Below, one piece after another: positions 33,415-41,245 of a DNA stretch of 64,000 nucleotides. The stretch's first letter is position 1. Each line of letters begins with the position of its first letter. Below the pieces are notes generated by a model, which worked only from the letters and a program-made list of their open reading frames with translations, did not search any database and was not told where the DNA came from. Made by a program: the position numbers and the translations under genes. The stretch comes from an uncultured Eubacteriales bacterium (GTDB lineage Bacteria; Bacillota; Clostridia; Oscillospirales; Oscillospiraceae): the NCBI GenBank assembly GCA_900545925.1, contig URAZ01000017.1, forward strand, positions 1 through 64,000. The letters run 5' to 3'.

Positions 33415-34836
33415 TTGAAGAAAAAGAAACGCCTGTCCGGCATTGAGCGGCGCTGGTTCGTCAATAACGTAGGCGTGATTATGCTGCTGGTCGCAGCCTG
33501 TGTGTTTGGTGTAGTGTTTTCTGTAGCGGCGTATTACGACACTAACCTTCGCTCCGGCCTTGAAAACAAGGCGAAAACAACGACCGATTTTTTCAGCAAT
33601 TACATCTCACAGAGTTACAAGGAATATTATCAGTCCTGTATCAAATTTGCACAGACCTTTGAAGAAAAGGACCGGCTGGAACTGCAATTTATTTCTGCGA
33701 ATGGAAAGCTTGTCGCTTCCTCCTATGGAAAATTCGCCGGACGTTCTGCCTCGACGCCCGAGATTCAGCAGGCGATCGACAGCCAGCAGATCCGGCACTA
33801 CAAGGGTAGAAACCCGCTGACAGGGGAGCGCATTCTGGCCGTTTCCAGTCCGATGATCTATACAAACGGCGAAGTGATCGGCGTGCTGCGCTATGTAACA
33901 AGTTTGCGCAATGCGGATCTTCAGATCCTGATGATCGCACTGATTGCCATCACGATCGGCCTGCTGTTTATTGGCTCGATCTTCTTCCTGAGCAGCTTTT
34001 TTATCAAGTCCATTCTGGTGCCCGTCTCGCAGATCAACGCGACAGCCAAGCGCATTGCCGCCGGCTCCTACGGCGTGCAGATCCCCGGTCAGTATGACGA
34101 CGAGATCGGCGAGTTGGTTGGTACCATCAATGATATGTCCGTCAAGATTGGTCAAGCGGAGAAAACGCAGACGGAATTTATTTCCTCTGTGTCGCACGAA
34201 CTGCGCACGCCGCTTACGGCCATCTCCGGCTGGGGTGAAACGCTTCTGACATCCGAAAATCTGGACGCGGAGACGCGGCGCGGCGTTGTGATCATTGCGC
34301 GTGAGGCCAAGCGACTTACCGGTATGGTCGAGGAACTGCTGGAATTCACGCGAATGCAGGACGGGCGGTTTACACTCCATGTCGAAACGGCTGATGTTCT
34401 GGCGGAATTTGAAGATACGGTCTTTATGTACGGCAACCGGCTCAAGCAGGAGGGAATCTGTCTGCACTATGACGGCTGCGATGAGGAGATTCCAGAGATT
34501 CCGTGCGACGTTGCGCGTATGCGTCAGGTGTTTTTGAACATTCTTGACAACGCAGCCAAACACGGTGGCGAGGGCAAGCGTATCGACGCATCCATCGCAC
34601 ATGAAGGAACTTCTGTTGTCATCCGCATCCGGGATTATGGGCCCGGTATTCCGGAAGAAGAACTTCCGCGCGTCAAGCTGAAATTTTATAAAGGCAGTTC
34701 TAAAGCCCGCGGCAGCGGCATCGGACTTGCCGTCTGCGAGGAGATCGTTACCATGCACGGCGGAATGCTGACACTGGAAAATGCGGAGGGCGGCGGCACG
34801 CTTGTTACGATCAGCATCCCCACTGGGGAAGAATAA
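33415..34836 (+). CDS. Sensor histidine kinase (TTG start)
   Basis: This 473-residue membrane kinase has a first helix near residues 19-41, an extracytoplasmic Cache-like sensor of about 130 residues, a second helix near 170-200, HAMP (about 200-255), HisKA with SVSHELRTPLT, and HATPase_c with N-box ILDNAAKHGG, DYGPGIP and GSGIGLAVCEE. The start is TTG at 33415 with GAGGTGAGG upstream. The partner is the regulator just before it. The upstream lipoprotein could modulate its sensor. Confidence 0.94.
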   Translation: MKKKKRLSGIERRWFVNNVGVIMLLVAACVFGVVFSVAAYYDTNLRSGLENKAKTTTDFFSNYISQSYKEYYQSCIKFAQTFEEKDRLELQFISANGKLVASSYGKFAGRSASTPEIQQAIDSQQIRHYKGRNPLTGERILAVSSPMIYTNGEVIGVLRYVTSLRNADLQILMIALIAITIGLLFIGSIFFLSSFFIKSILVPVSQINATAKRIAAGSYGVQIPGQYDDEIGELVGTINDMSVKIGQAEKTQTEFISSVSHELRTPLTAISGWGETLLTSENLDAETRRGVVIIAREAKRLTGMVEELLEFTRMQDGRFTLHVETADVLAEFEDTVFMYGNRLKQEGICLHYDGCDEEIPEIPCDVARMRQVFLNILDNAAKHGGEGKRIDASIAHEGTSVVIRIRDYGPGIPEEELPRVKLKFYKGSSKARGSGIGLAVCEEIVTMHGGMLTLENAEGGGTLVTISIPTGEE

Positions 34837-34845
34837 GAGGTTTGC

Positions 34846-35808
34846 ATGAAAAAAGAAAACAATCCTGTCAGTCAGGAAAAATTTAAAACACTCATCGGCG
34901 GTCAGGCACTGATTGAAGGCATTATGATGCAGGGGCCGGACAAGCGTTCTATCGTCGTGCGCGGCCCAGAGGGCCTTGTCAAAAAGGTCGAGCCGCTTAA
35001 AAAGCGCACCGGTATTGCCAAATGGCCACTGATCCGCGGCGTAGTGAATTTTGCTTCGTCTATGGTGTCTGGCGTGAAAGCACTCATGTATTCGGCGGAG
35101 TTCTTTCCGGAAGATGAGGCCGATGCACAGCCATCCAAATTTGAACAGTGGCTGGAGCAGAAGCTTGGCAGTGAGAAGCTGGAAAAAGCAGTTGTGTCCT
35201 TTTCTGTGTTTCTCGGCGTTCTGTTTTCTGTCGGCCTGTTCTTCCTGCTGCCGACACTTTTGAGCGGTATTTTTGACCGCTGGATCCATAATGCTGTCAT
35301 CCGTAGTCTGATTGAGGGCGTCATTCGCATCGCAATTTTTATGGGCTATATGATCCTGATTTCCCGGATGAAGGACATGAAGCGCGTCTTTTCCTATCAC
35401 GGTGCAGAGCATAAGACCATCCGCTGCTATGAAGCGCAGCTTCCGCTGACAGTTGAAAACTGCCGCGGCATGACCCGCCTGCATCCGCGCTGCGGCACAA
35501 GCTTCCTGTTTGTTGTCGTTGCGATTTCGATTTTGCTTTTTGCGCTCGTAAGCGCTGTTTTCCCGACCAGCAATATGCTTGTCCGTATGCTTATCCGGCT
35601 TGCACTCCTGCCGTTCGTCGTGTCGATCAGCTATGAGTGCAATCGTTTTGTCGGCCGCCATGACAATGGCCTGACGCGCGCGCTTTCTGCACCCGGTATG
35701 TGGTCCCAACACTTTACGACCAACGAGCCGGATGATTCCATGCTGGAAGTTGCTATTGAGGCGCTGAAACTCGTCATTCCGGACGAGGCTGGTACTGACC
35801 GATGGTAA
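34846..35808 (+). CDS. yqhQ: DUF1385/YqhQ family membrane protein
   Basis: This 320-residue YqhQ-like protein begins with GGQALIEGIMMQGP, the family signature, and has membrane segments near 120-145 and 160-180 and two more near 220-265. Conserved histidine/cysteine blocks SYHGAEHKTIRCYE and LHPRCGTSF suggest metal binding. The function is not established. In many Firmicutes it lies next to prmC as here, where it overlaps the prmC start by seven bases. Confidence 0.92.
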   Translation: MKKENNPVSQEKFKTLIGGQALIEGIMMQGPDKRSIVVRGPEGLVKKVEPLKKRTGIAKWPLIRGVVNFASSMVSGVKALMYSAEFFPEDEADAQPSKFEQWLEQKLGSEKLEKAVVSFSVFLGVLFSVGLFFLLPTLLSGIFDRWIHNAVIRSLIEGVIRIAIFMGYMILISRMKDMKRVFSYHGAEHKTIRCYEAQLPLTVENCRGMTRLHPRCGTSFLFVVVAISILLFALVSAVFPTSNMLVRMLIRLALLPFVVSISYECNRFVGRHDNGLTRALSAPGMWSQHFTTNEPDDSMLEVAIEALKLVIPDEAGTDRW

Positions 35809-36659
35809 AGAAGTACGGCGACCTCTATCTTCAGGCCCGCCGGACGCTGCTGCCATCGGAAGGGGAGAATGCCTCCATGGCTGCACGGGAACTGTTGGCA
35901 TTTGCCTCTGAAAAATCCGTGACGGCCGTGCTTGCAGACTCGAACTTATACGCCAGCGAACAGATCGAGGATAAGTTGAATGGGTATGTAAACCGCATGC
36001 TTGCACATGAACCGCTGCCTTATATCCTCGGACAATGGGATTTCTATGGAATATCACTGGAGGTCACGCCGGATGTGCTCATCCCGCGCGATGACACCAT
36101 GGCGGTTACTGATCTTGCGCTCGATGTCCTGCGCGGCAGAACAGAACCGCGTGTACTGGATCTTTGCTGTGGCAGCGGCTGTATCGGCCTCGCCATTGCA
36201 CACCAGCTGCCTGATGCCCATGTGACACTTGCAGATATCTCGCGCCCCGCGTTGGCGGTTGCCAAGCGCAACATCAAGCGGCTGAAGCTTATGAACCGTG
36301 TGACAGCGGTCGGGCTGGATGCACGGAAGCGAGGACCTAGTTTTGTCGGCACACTTGACGCGCTGGTCTGCAATCCACCGTATGTGACGAGCGAAGAAAT
36401 GGCGCGGCTGGAGCCGTCCGTAAAGGAATACGAGCCTGCCCTTGCGCTGGACGGCGGGAAAGACGGGCTGGCGTTTTACCGCGCCGTCGTAGAAAACTTT
36501 ACCCATCTGCTGGCAGACGGCGGATACCTCTGCTTTGAATTTGGCCTTGGACAGCATATGGCCGTATCTATGATTCTTCAGGAATACGGATATACGGATA
36601 TTGTTCTGCGGAAAGATTTGCGCGGCGTTGTCCGCGCTGTCAGAGGGAAAAAGAAATAA
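35802..36659 (+). CDS. prmC: Peptide chain release factor glutamine methyltransferase
   Basis: This 285-residue SAM-dependent methyltransferase modifies the GGQ glutamine of release factors. The N-terminal helical domain is followed by IPRDDTM, motif I VLDLCCGSGCIGLA, and the catalytic NPPY (CNPPYVTSEEM). The ATG at 35802 overlaps yqhQ. prfA is not in the window. Confidence 0.94.
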   Translation: MVKKYGDLYLQARRTLLPSEGENASMAARELLAFASEKSVTAVLADSNLYASEQIEDKLNGYVNRMLAHEPLPYILGQWDFYGISLEVTPDVLIPRDDTMAVTDLALDVLRGRTEPRVLDLCCGSGCIGLAIAHQLPDAHVTLADISRPALAVAKRNIKRLKLMNRVTAVGLDARKRGPSFVGTLDALVCNPPYVTSEEMARLEPSVKEYEPALALDGGKDGLAFYRAVVENFTHLLADGGYLCFEFGLGQHMAVSMILQEYGYTDIVLRKDLRGVVRAVRGKKK

Positions 36660-36661
36660 AA

Positions 36662-36697
36662 CAAACGTTTGATTTTTCCCAAACAATGTGTTATAGT
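36662..36697 (+). promoter_or_regulatory. recA promoter with overlapping palindrome
   Basis: TTGATT (36669-36674), 17 bases, then TATAGT (36692-36697). A perfect palindrome CAAACGTTTG (36662-36671) overlaps the -35. A second inverted repeat, AACA-ATG-TGTT, lies in the spacer. Neither has the exact spacing of the Gram-positive LexA box (GAAC-N4-GTTC), so the repressor is uncertain. Confidence 0.75.
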
Positions 36698-36731
36698 AAG
36701 TCTATACACAAAAGAGGAAGGAACTGAGACG

Positions 36732-37829
36732 ATGGAAAAGAAAAAAACAGCCGATCAGACTCCCAATAACGACAAGAAACAGGCTCTTGATACTGCTATC
36801 CGGCAAATCGAGAAAAACTTCGGCAAGGGCGCGGTTATGCGTCTGGGTGACCGGCCTGATCTCCAGGTCGATGCAATCCCAACCGGCTCTCTGGCACTTG
36901 ATGCCGCGCTCGGTATAGGCGGCGTGCCCAAGGGCAGAATTATCGAGATCTACGGGCCGGAATCCTCCGGTAAGACGACGCTGGCGCTGCATATTGTCGC
37001 ACAGGCGCAGAAACGTGGCGGTGAGGTCGCATTCGTAGATGCCGAGCATGCGCTGGATCCGGATTATGCTGCCCGCATCGGCGTAGATATTGATTCCATG
37101 CTGGTTTCCCAGCCGGATACCGGTGAGCAGGCGTTGGAGATTACCGATGCACTCGTGCGCTCCGGCGCGGTTGACGTCGTGGTTGTTGACTCTGTCGCGG
37201 CGCTGACGCCCCGTGCGGAAATCGAGGGTGAAATGGGTGATACATTCGTCGGCCTGCAGGCGCGGCTCATGTCGCAGGCACTGCGTAAGCTAGCCGGCAA
37301 TATCTCCAAGACAAACTGCGTCGTGATCTTCATCAACCAGCTGCGTATGAAAATCGGAGTCATGTACGGCAACCCTGAGACGACAACTGGCGGCAACGCG
37401 CTGAAGTTCTATGCTTCTGTCCGTATCGACATCCGCCGCACAGAGGCCATCAAAAACGGCTCCGAGGTCATTGGCAACCGTACACGCGCCAAGATCGTCA
37501 AGAATAAATGCGCGCCTCCCTTCAAAGAGGCTTATTTCGATATTATGTACGGCGAAGGCATCTCCAAATGGGGTGAGATGGTCGATCTTGCAGTACAGCT
37601 GGAACTCATCAACAAGAGTGGCAGCTGGTTCTCCATAGGCGACGAGCGCATCGGGCAAGGCCGCGATTCGGCAAAACAGTATCTCATTGACCATCCCGAT
37701 GTTGCCGACCGCATTGAGCAGTCTATCCGCGATAATATGTGGAAGCTGCAGGGCAAGAACGCGAAACCGCCTGCATCCGCGGCTGCAAAGCCGGTAAGCG
37801 TTTCGGCTGACGATTTTAATGACGACTGA
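36732..37829 (+). CDS. recA: Recombinase A
   Basis: This 365-residue RecA has Walker A GPESSGKT, the AFVDAEHALD block, the Walker B region VVVVDSVAALTP, and the loop 2 region ending with GGNALKFYASVR. The C-terminal tail is Ala/Lys/Asp-rich. The ATG at 36732 is nine bases after an AGGAAGG site and gives the usual N-terminus. recX follows with a one-base overlap (TGATG). Confidence 0.98.
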   Translation: MEKKKTADQTPNNDKKQALDTAIRQIEKNFGKGAVMRLGDRPDLQVDAIPTGSLALDAALGIGGVPKGRIIEIYGPESSGKTTLALHIVAQAQKRGGEVAFVDAEHALDPDYAARIGVDIDSMLVSQPDTGEQALEITDALVRSGAVDVVVVDSVAALTPRAEIEGEMGDTFVGLQARLMSQALRKLAGNISKTNCVVIFINQLRMKIGVMYGNPETTTGGNALKFYASVRIDIRRTEAIKNGSEVIGNRTRAKIVKNKCAPPFKEAYFDIMYGEGISKWGEMVDLAVQLELINKSGSWFSIGDERIGQGRDSAKQYLIDHPDVADRIEQSIRDNMWKLQGKNAKPPASAAAKPVSVSADDFNDD

Positions 37830-38470
37830 TGCGCCTGCTTGCCATTCAGGAACTGCCGCAGTCAAAGCGCGTCAAGCTTGTCTTTGACGATGATTCCGTA
37901 TTAAAAACGCAGCCGTATCTGCTTGCAGACTTCGGCCTGTACAGCGGGATGGACCTGACGGACGAAGACTATCAGGCGCTGCTGACGGCTGCCGGAAAAG
38001 CGTCTGCAAAGGCCCGGGCCGTTCGCATTGTCGCAGCTGCCGGCGTATCTGAAAAGGAACTTCAGAAACGGCTTGTCCAAAAGGGCGAGGAAGCAGCTGA
38101 CGCACAGGAGGCTGTCGGCTGGCTCAAAGAACTTCATCTGCTCGACGACCGGGAAACGGCTCGTCAGCTTGTTGCAAGCGCCGCAGCAAAGGGCTACGGA
38201 AAGAGCCGCATTAAGAATATTCTATATGAGAAGGGTATTCCGCAGGAATTCTGGGATGAGGCGCTTGCGGAATTGCCGGAAATGGACGATGCCATCGACC
38301 GTTTCCTGCTCCGCCGCTGGCAGGGAAAAGTCCCGGACGAAAAAGAAGTAAAACGAACTGTGGACGCGCTGATTCGGCGCGGTCACAGCTGGAAGGACAT
38401 CCAATCTGGTCTTCGGCGCTACCGTGTCGGACTGGAACTGGAAGAAATCACGGAGGACGACATATCATGA
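37829..38470 (+). CDS. recX: RecA regulator RecX
   Basis: This 213-residue, all-helical RecX binds RecA filaments and modulates recombination. The typical repeats are seen (SEKELQKRLVQKG, GWLKELHLLDD, YGKSRIKNILYEKGI, LIRRGHSWKDI). It overlaps recA at TGATG and rimO by four bases, so translation of all three is coupled. Confidence 0.92.
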   Translation: MRLLAIQELPQSKRVKLVFDDDSVLKTQPYLLADFGLYSGMDLTDEDYQALLTAAGKASAKARAVRIVAAAGVSEKELQKRLVQKGEEAADAQEAVGWLKELHLLDDRETARQLVASAAAKGYGKSRIKNILYEKGIPQEFWDEALAELPEMDDAIDRFLLRRWQGKVPDEKEVKRTVDALIRRGHSWKDIQSGLRRYRVGLELEEITEDDIS

Positions 38471-39813
38471 CTCATACGATAGGCATGATCTCGCTTGGCT
38501 GCGCCAAAAATCAGGTCAATGCCGAACATATGCTCTGGCTGCTGCGGCAGGCAGGCTATGAGATCAGCCCCGACCCGGACGGCGCAGAACTCGTTATTGT
38601 CAACACCTGCGGCTTTATTGAGTCCGCCAAGACAGAGGCTATCGACAACATTCTGGCCATGGCGCAGCTGAAGGCAGAGGGCAGAATCCAGAAGATTCTT
38701 GTGACTGGCTGTTTGGCCCAACGCTATCAGGAAGAAATTTTGAAGGAATTGCCGGAAGTTGATGGTGTCCTTGGAACCGGTTCTTATTACGATGTTGCGA
38801 ATGCCGTTGGACAGGTTTTGTCTGGCAAGCGTTACAAGCGCTTCGACGACATCAACGCCGCCCAGTCGGAAGACGGCCGGATTCTCACAACACCGGAATA
38901 TTATGCTTATCTGAAAATCGCGGAGGGCTGCGACAATCACTGCGCGTACTGCGTCATTCCAAAGCTTCGCGGCAAGCTTCGCAGCCGCCCGATGGAGGAA
39001 CTGGTAAAGGAAGCAGAGCAACTTGCAGCCGACGGCGTGAAAGAATTGATCGTTGTGGCGCAGGACACCAGCCGCTACGGCCTCGATCTCTACGGCGAGC
39101 GGAAGCTTGCGGAGCTGCTGCGCAGGCTCTGCAAAATCGACGGGCTGGTCTGGGTCCGGGTACATTATCTCTATCCCGATGAAATGTCGCAGGAGCTGAT
39201 CGACGTTCTGGCAAACGAGCCGAAGATCGTCAAATATCTGGATATTCCCATCCAGCATATCAACGACGAGATCCTGCGTAAAATGAACCGGCGCGGCAAC
39301 GGCGAATATGTCCGGCAGCTGTTCACAAAGCTCCGCCATGAGATCCCCGGCCTTGTGCTCCGCACGAGCCTCATTACCGGTCTTCCCGGCGAAGGCGAGG
39401 AAGAATTCGAGCAGCTTTGCGACTTCCTGAAGGAATATAAGCTTGAGCGCGTGGGTGCGTTTGCATTTTCACCGGAAGAGGGCACACGCGCAGCCGAAAT
39501 GGAATATCCTGATACCGAGATCGCCAAGCAGCGCGCAGAGCAGGTTGCAGAGATTCAGTCGCGCATTATGGACGACTATAACGAGTCCTGTGTCGGTCAG
39601 GTCATGCAGGTGCTCTGCGAGGGCTATGACCCGGACGAGGACAGCTATTACGGCAGAACCTATGCCGATTCTCCCGACATCGACGGGAAGATCTGGTTCA
39701 CAGCGGAAAAACATATCAAGACCGGCGATTTTGTAGACATCCATGTGTTGGATACCTACGACGGAGAGCTTGTCGGCGTACTGGAGGAAGAATACAATGA
39801 CGACTGCGAGTAA
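38467..39813 (+). CDS. rimO: Ribosomal protein S12 methylthiotransferase
   Basis: This 448-residue radical SAM enzyme methylthiolates Asp of ribosomal protein S12. The N-terminal cluster Cys are in SLGCAKNQVN, VNTCGFI and GCLAQRY; the radical SAM cluster is CDNHCAYC; a TRAM domain ends the protein. SLGC-KN-VN and the ES-AK context favour RimO over MiaB. Confidence 0.95.
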   Translation: MTHTIGMISLGCAKNQVNAEHMLWLLRQAGYEISPDPDGAELVIVNTCGFIESAKTEAIDNILAMAQLKAEGRIQKILVTGCLAQRYQEEILKELPEVDGVLGTGSYYDVANAVGQVLSGKRYKRFDDINAAQSEDGRILTTPEYYAYLKIAEGCDNHCAYCVIPKLRGKLRSRPMEELVKEAEQLAADGVKELIVVAQDTSRYGLDLYGERKLAELLRRLCKIDGLVWVRVHYLYPDEMSQELIDVLANEPKIVKYLDIPIQHINDEILRKMNRRGNGEYVRQLFTKLRHEIPGLVLRTSLITGLPGEGEEEFEQLCDFLKEYKLERVGAFAFSPEEGTRAAEMEYPDTEIAKQRAEQVAEIQSRIMDDYNESCVGQVMQVLCEGYDPDEDSYYGRTYADSPDIDGKIWFTAEKHIKTGDFVDIHVLDTYDGELVGVLEEEYNDDCE

Positions 39814-40339
39814 AATTACCCTTGTCCGTGTAGTGCTGATCCCGGTCTACATGGTTCTGATGCTGCTGTCGGCGAACGGCGCGGACTGGCTGCGCTGGGC
39901 CGCTGTTGCGGTCTTTGTGATCGCCAGCATTTCCGATTTTTTGGACGGCTATATTGCCCGCCACTACAATCAGGTCAGCGATTTCGGCAAATTCCTCGAC
40001 CCGCTGGCCGATAAGCTGCTGGTGACGGCCTGCATGATGATTTTCGTCGGCTGGGGCCGGATGCCGTCCTGGGTCGTGTTCATCGTGATCGCGCGCGAGT
40101 TTGCCATCAGCGGCCTGCGCATGGTCGCGGCCAGCAATGGAACTGTAATTGCCGCCGGATGGAGCGGTAAGATCAAGACCTCCTGCACGATGGTAGGCCT
40201 GATCGCCATGATGGTGCTGCCAAACCTCTCGACACTGGACCTGATTGTGAATATCGTGATTTTGGCCACGACAGTCTATTCGGGGGTGGAGTATTTCTGC
40301 AAAAACTGGGCCTGCCTCGGCCTTGGGAAGAAAGCTTGA
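39797..40339 (+). CDS. pgsA: CDP-diacylglycerol-glycerol-3-phosphate phosphatidyltransferase
   Basis: This 180-residue membrane enzyme makes phosphatidylglycerol phosphate. It has several membrane helices and the CDP-alcohol phosphotransferase motif spread over SDFLDGYIAR and FGKFLDPLADK. The ATG at 39797 lies inside the end of rimO (17-base overlap) with GGAGGAAG upstream. recA-recX-rimO-pgsA therefore reads as one unit. Confidence 0.93.
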   Translation: MTTASKITLVRVVLIPVYMVLMLLSANGADWLRWAAVAVFVIASISDFLDGYIARHYNQVSDFGKFLDPLADKLLVTACMMIFVGWGRMPSWVVFIVIAREFAISGLRMVAASNGTVIAAGWSGKIKTSCTMVGLIAMMVLPNLSTLDLIVNIVILATTVYSGVEYFCKNWACLGLGKKA

Positions 40340-40346
40340 CTCAGGC

Positions 40347-40375
40347 TTGACTTTTTTCCGTTCCAATGATATGAT
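40347..40375 (+). promoter_or_regulatory. Promoter of the cysE-cysS T-box transcript
   Basis: TTGACT (40347-40352), 17 bases, then TATGAT (40370-40375). It lies just past the pgsA stop. Confidence 0.85.
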
Positions 40376-40381
40376 TTCCCA

Positions 40382-40604
40382 AGAAAATTCAATATCGCGT
40401 TGATCGAAAAGAGTACCGCAGTTTTACTTTTTCAGAGAGTCTCCGCCGTCGGCTGCAAACGGAGGCAAAGATAGTGCGGGAATGTGCGTTCGGGAGCGAG
40501 GGGAGACCCCGTTGAGGCTGACGTTACAGCCAGAGCAAGAAATCAGAGTGGAACCGCGAGTTTTTTAACCCGCCTCTTGAGCAATTCAGGAGGCGGGTTT
40601 TATA
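40382..40604 (+). ncRNA. T-box riboswitch, cysteine-specific
   Basis: This leader before cysE-cysS senses uncharged tRNA-Cys. The T-box sequence AGAGTGGAACCGCG is at 40545-40558, followed by a terminator. In Stem I the 5' strand holds the AGTA element followed by CCGCA, which pairs with TGCGG (40485-40489). The codon TGC at 40495-40497 faces AGTA in the specifier loop and is followed by a G. TGC is a Cys codon, matching the two downstream cysteine genes. Start and end are estimates from the promoter and terminator. Confidence 0.93.
40567..40601 (+). terminator. T-box terminator
   Basis: AACCCGCCTCTTGA (40567-40580) pairs with TCAGGAGGCGGGTT (40586-40599) with a five-base loop, followed by TTAT. 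It competes with the antiterminator formed by the T-box sequence. Confidence 0.92.
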
Positions 40605-40619
40605 TTGGAGGAACTGTCT

Positions 40620-41243
40620 TTGCATTTATTGGAGGATATCCGGGCATATAAGAAAAACGACCCCGCCGCGCGTTCGGCTATTGAGGTTATGCTGTTGTAT
40701 AACGGTCTGCACGCGACGATTGACTACCGGATCGCGCACTGGTTTTACCGACGGCGATGCTTTTTCATCGCCCGCGCAATCTCACAGTGGTCAAAGATGT
40801 GGACTGGGATTGAGATCCACCCCGGTGCGACCATCGGCCGTCGGCTGGTCATTGACCACGGGACCGGCATTGTGATCGGCGAGACTGCCGAAATTGGGGA
40901 CGATTGTCTGCTCTATCAGGGCGTAACGCTCGGCGGCACAGGCAAGGACGTCGGCAAGCGCCATCCGACGCTTGGCAATAACGTCATGGTCGGCTCTGGC
41001 GCAAAGGTGCTGGGCCCGTTCCGTGTTGGTAACAACGCCCGCATCGCGGCAAACGCTGTGGTGCTGCGTGAAGTACCGGAGGGAGCGACGGTCGTCGGCG
41101 TTCCGGGCCGAATCGTCCGACTTTGCGGCGATAAGCTTGACCATATCCACACACCCGACCCGGTCATGCTGGAAATCGAGGAACTCAAGCGCCGCATGGC
41201 GCTGCTGGAAGAACAGATCAACGATACAAAAAAGGAGACTTGA
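40620..41243 (+). CDS. cysE: Serine O-acetyltransferase (TTG start)
   Basis: This 207-residue enzyme makes O-acetylserine, the acceptor for sulfide in cysteine synthesis. An N-terminal helical region (DIRAYKKNDPAARS) is followed by left-handed beta-helix hexapeptide repeats with IEIHPGATIG, VIDHGTGIVIGETA and VTLGGTG. The TTG at 40620 is preferred because GGAGG (40607-40611) lies eight bases upstream; the TTG at 40605 overlaps that site. It is followed by cysS after a few bases. Confidence 0.94.
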   Translation: MHLLEDIRAYKKNDPAARSAIEVMLLYNGLHATIDYRIAHWFYRRRCFFIARAISQWSKMWTGIEIHPGATIGRRLVIDHGTGIVIGETAEIGDDCLLYQGVTLGGTGKDVGKRHPTLGNNVMVGSGAKVLGPFRVGNNARIAANAVVLREVPEGATVVGVPGRIVRLCGDKLDHIHTPDPVMLEIEELKRRMALLEEQINDTKKET

Positions 41244-41245
41244 CG

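Noticed and set aside
33607..36057. An 816-codon open frame on the minus strand
   Set aside because: It is antisense to the histidine kinase, yqhQ and prmC, whose protein motifs are clear. It has no family motif and no good start.
36662..36671. Palindrome at recA called as a LexA box
   Set aside because: CAAACGTTTG lacks the four-base gap between the GAAC and GTTC half-sites of the known Gram-positive box, so only a generic operator candidate is reported.
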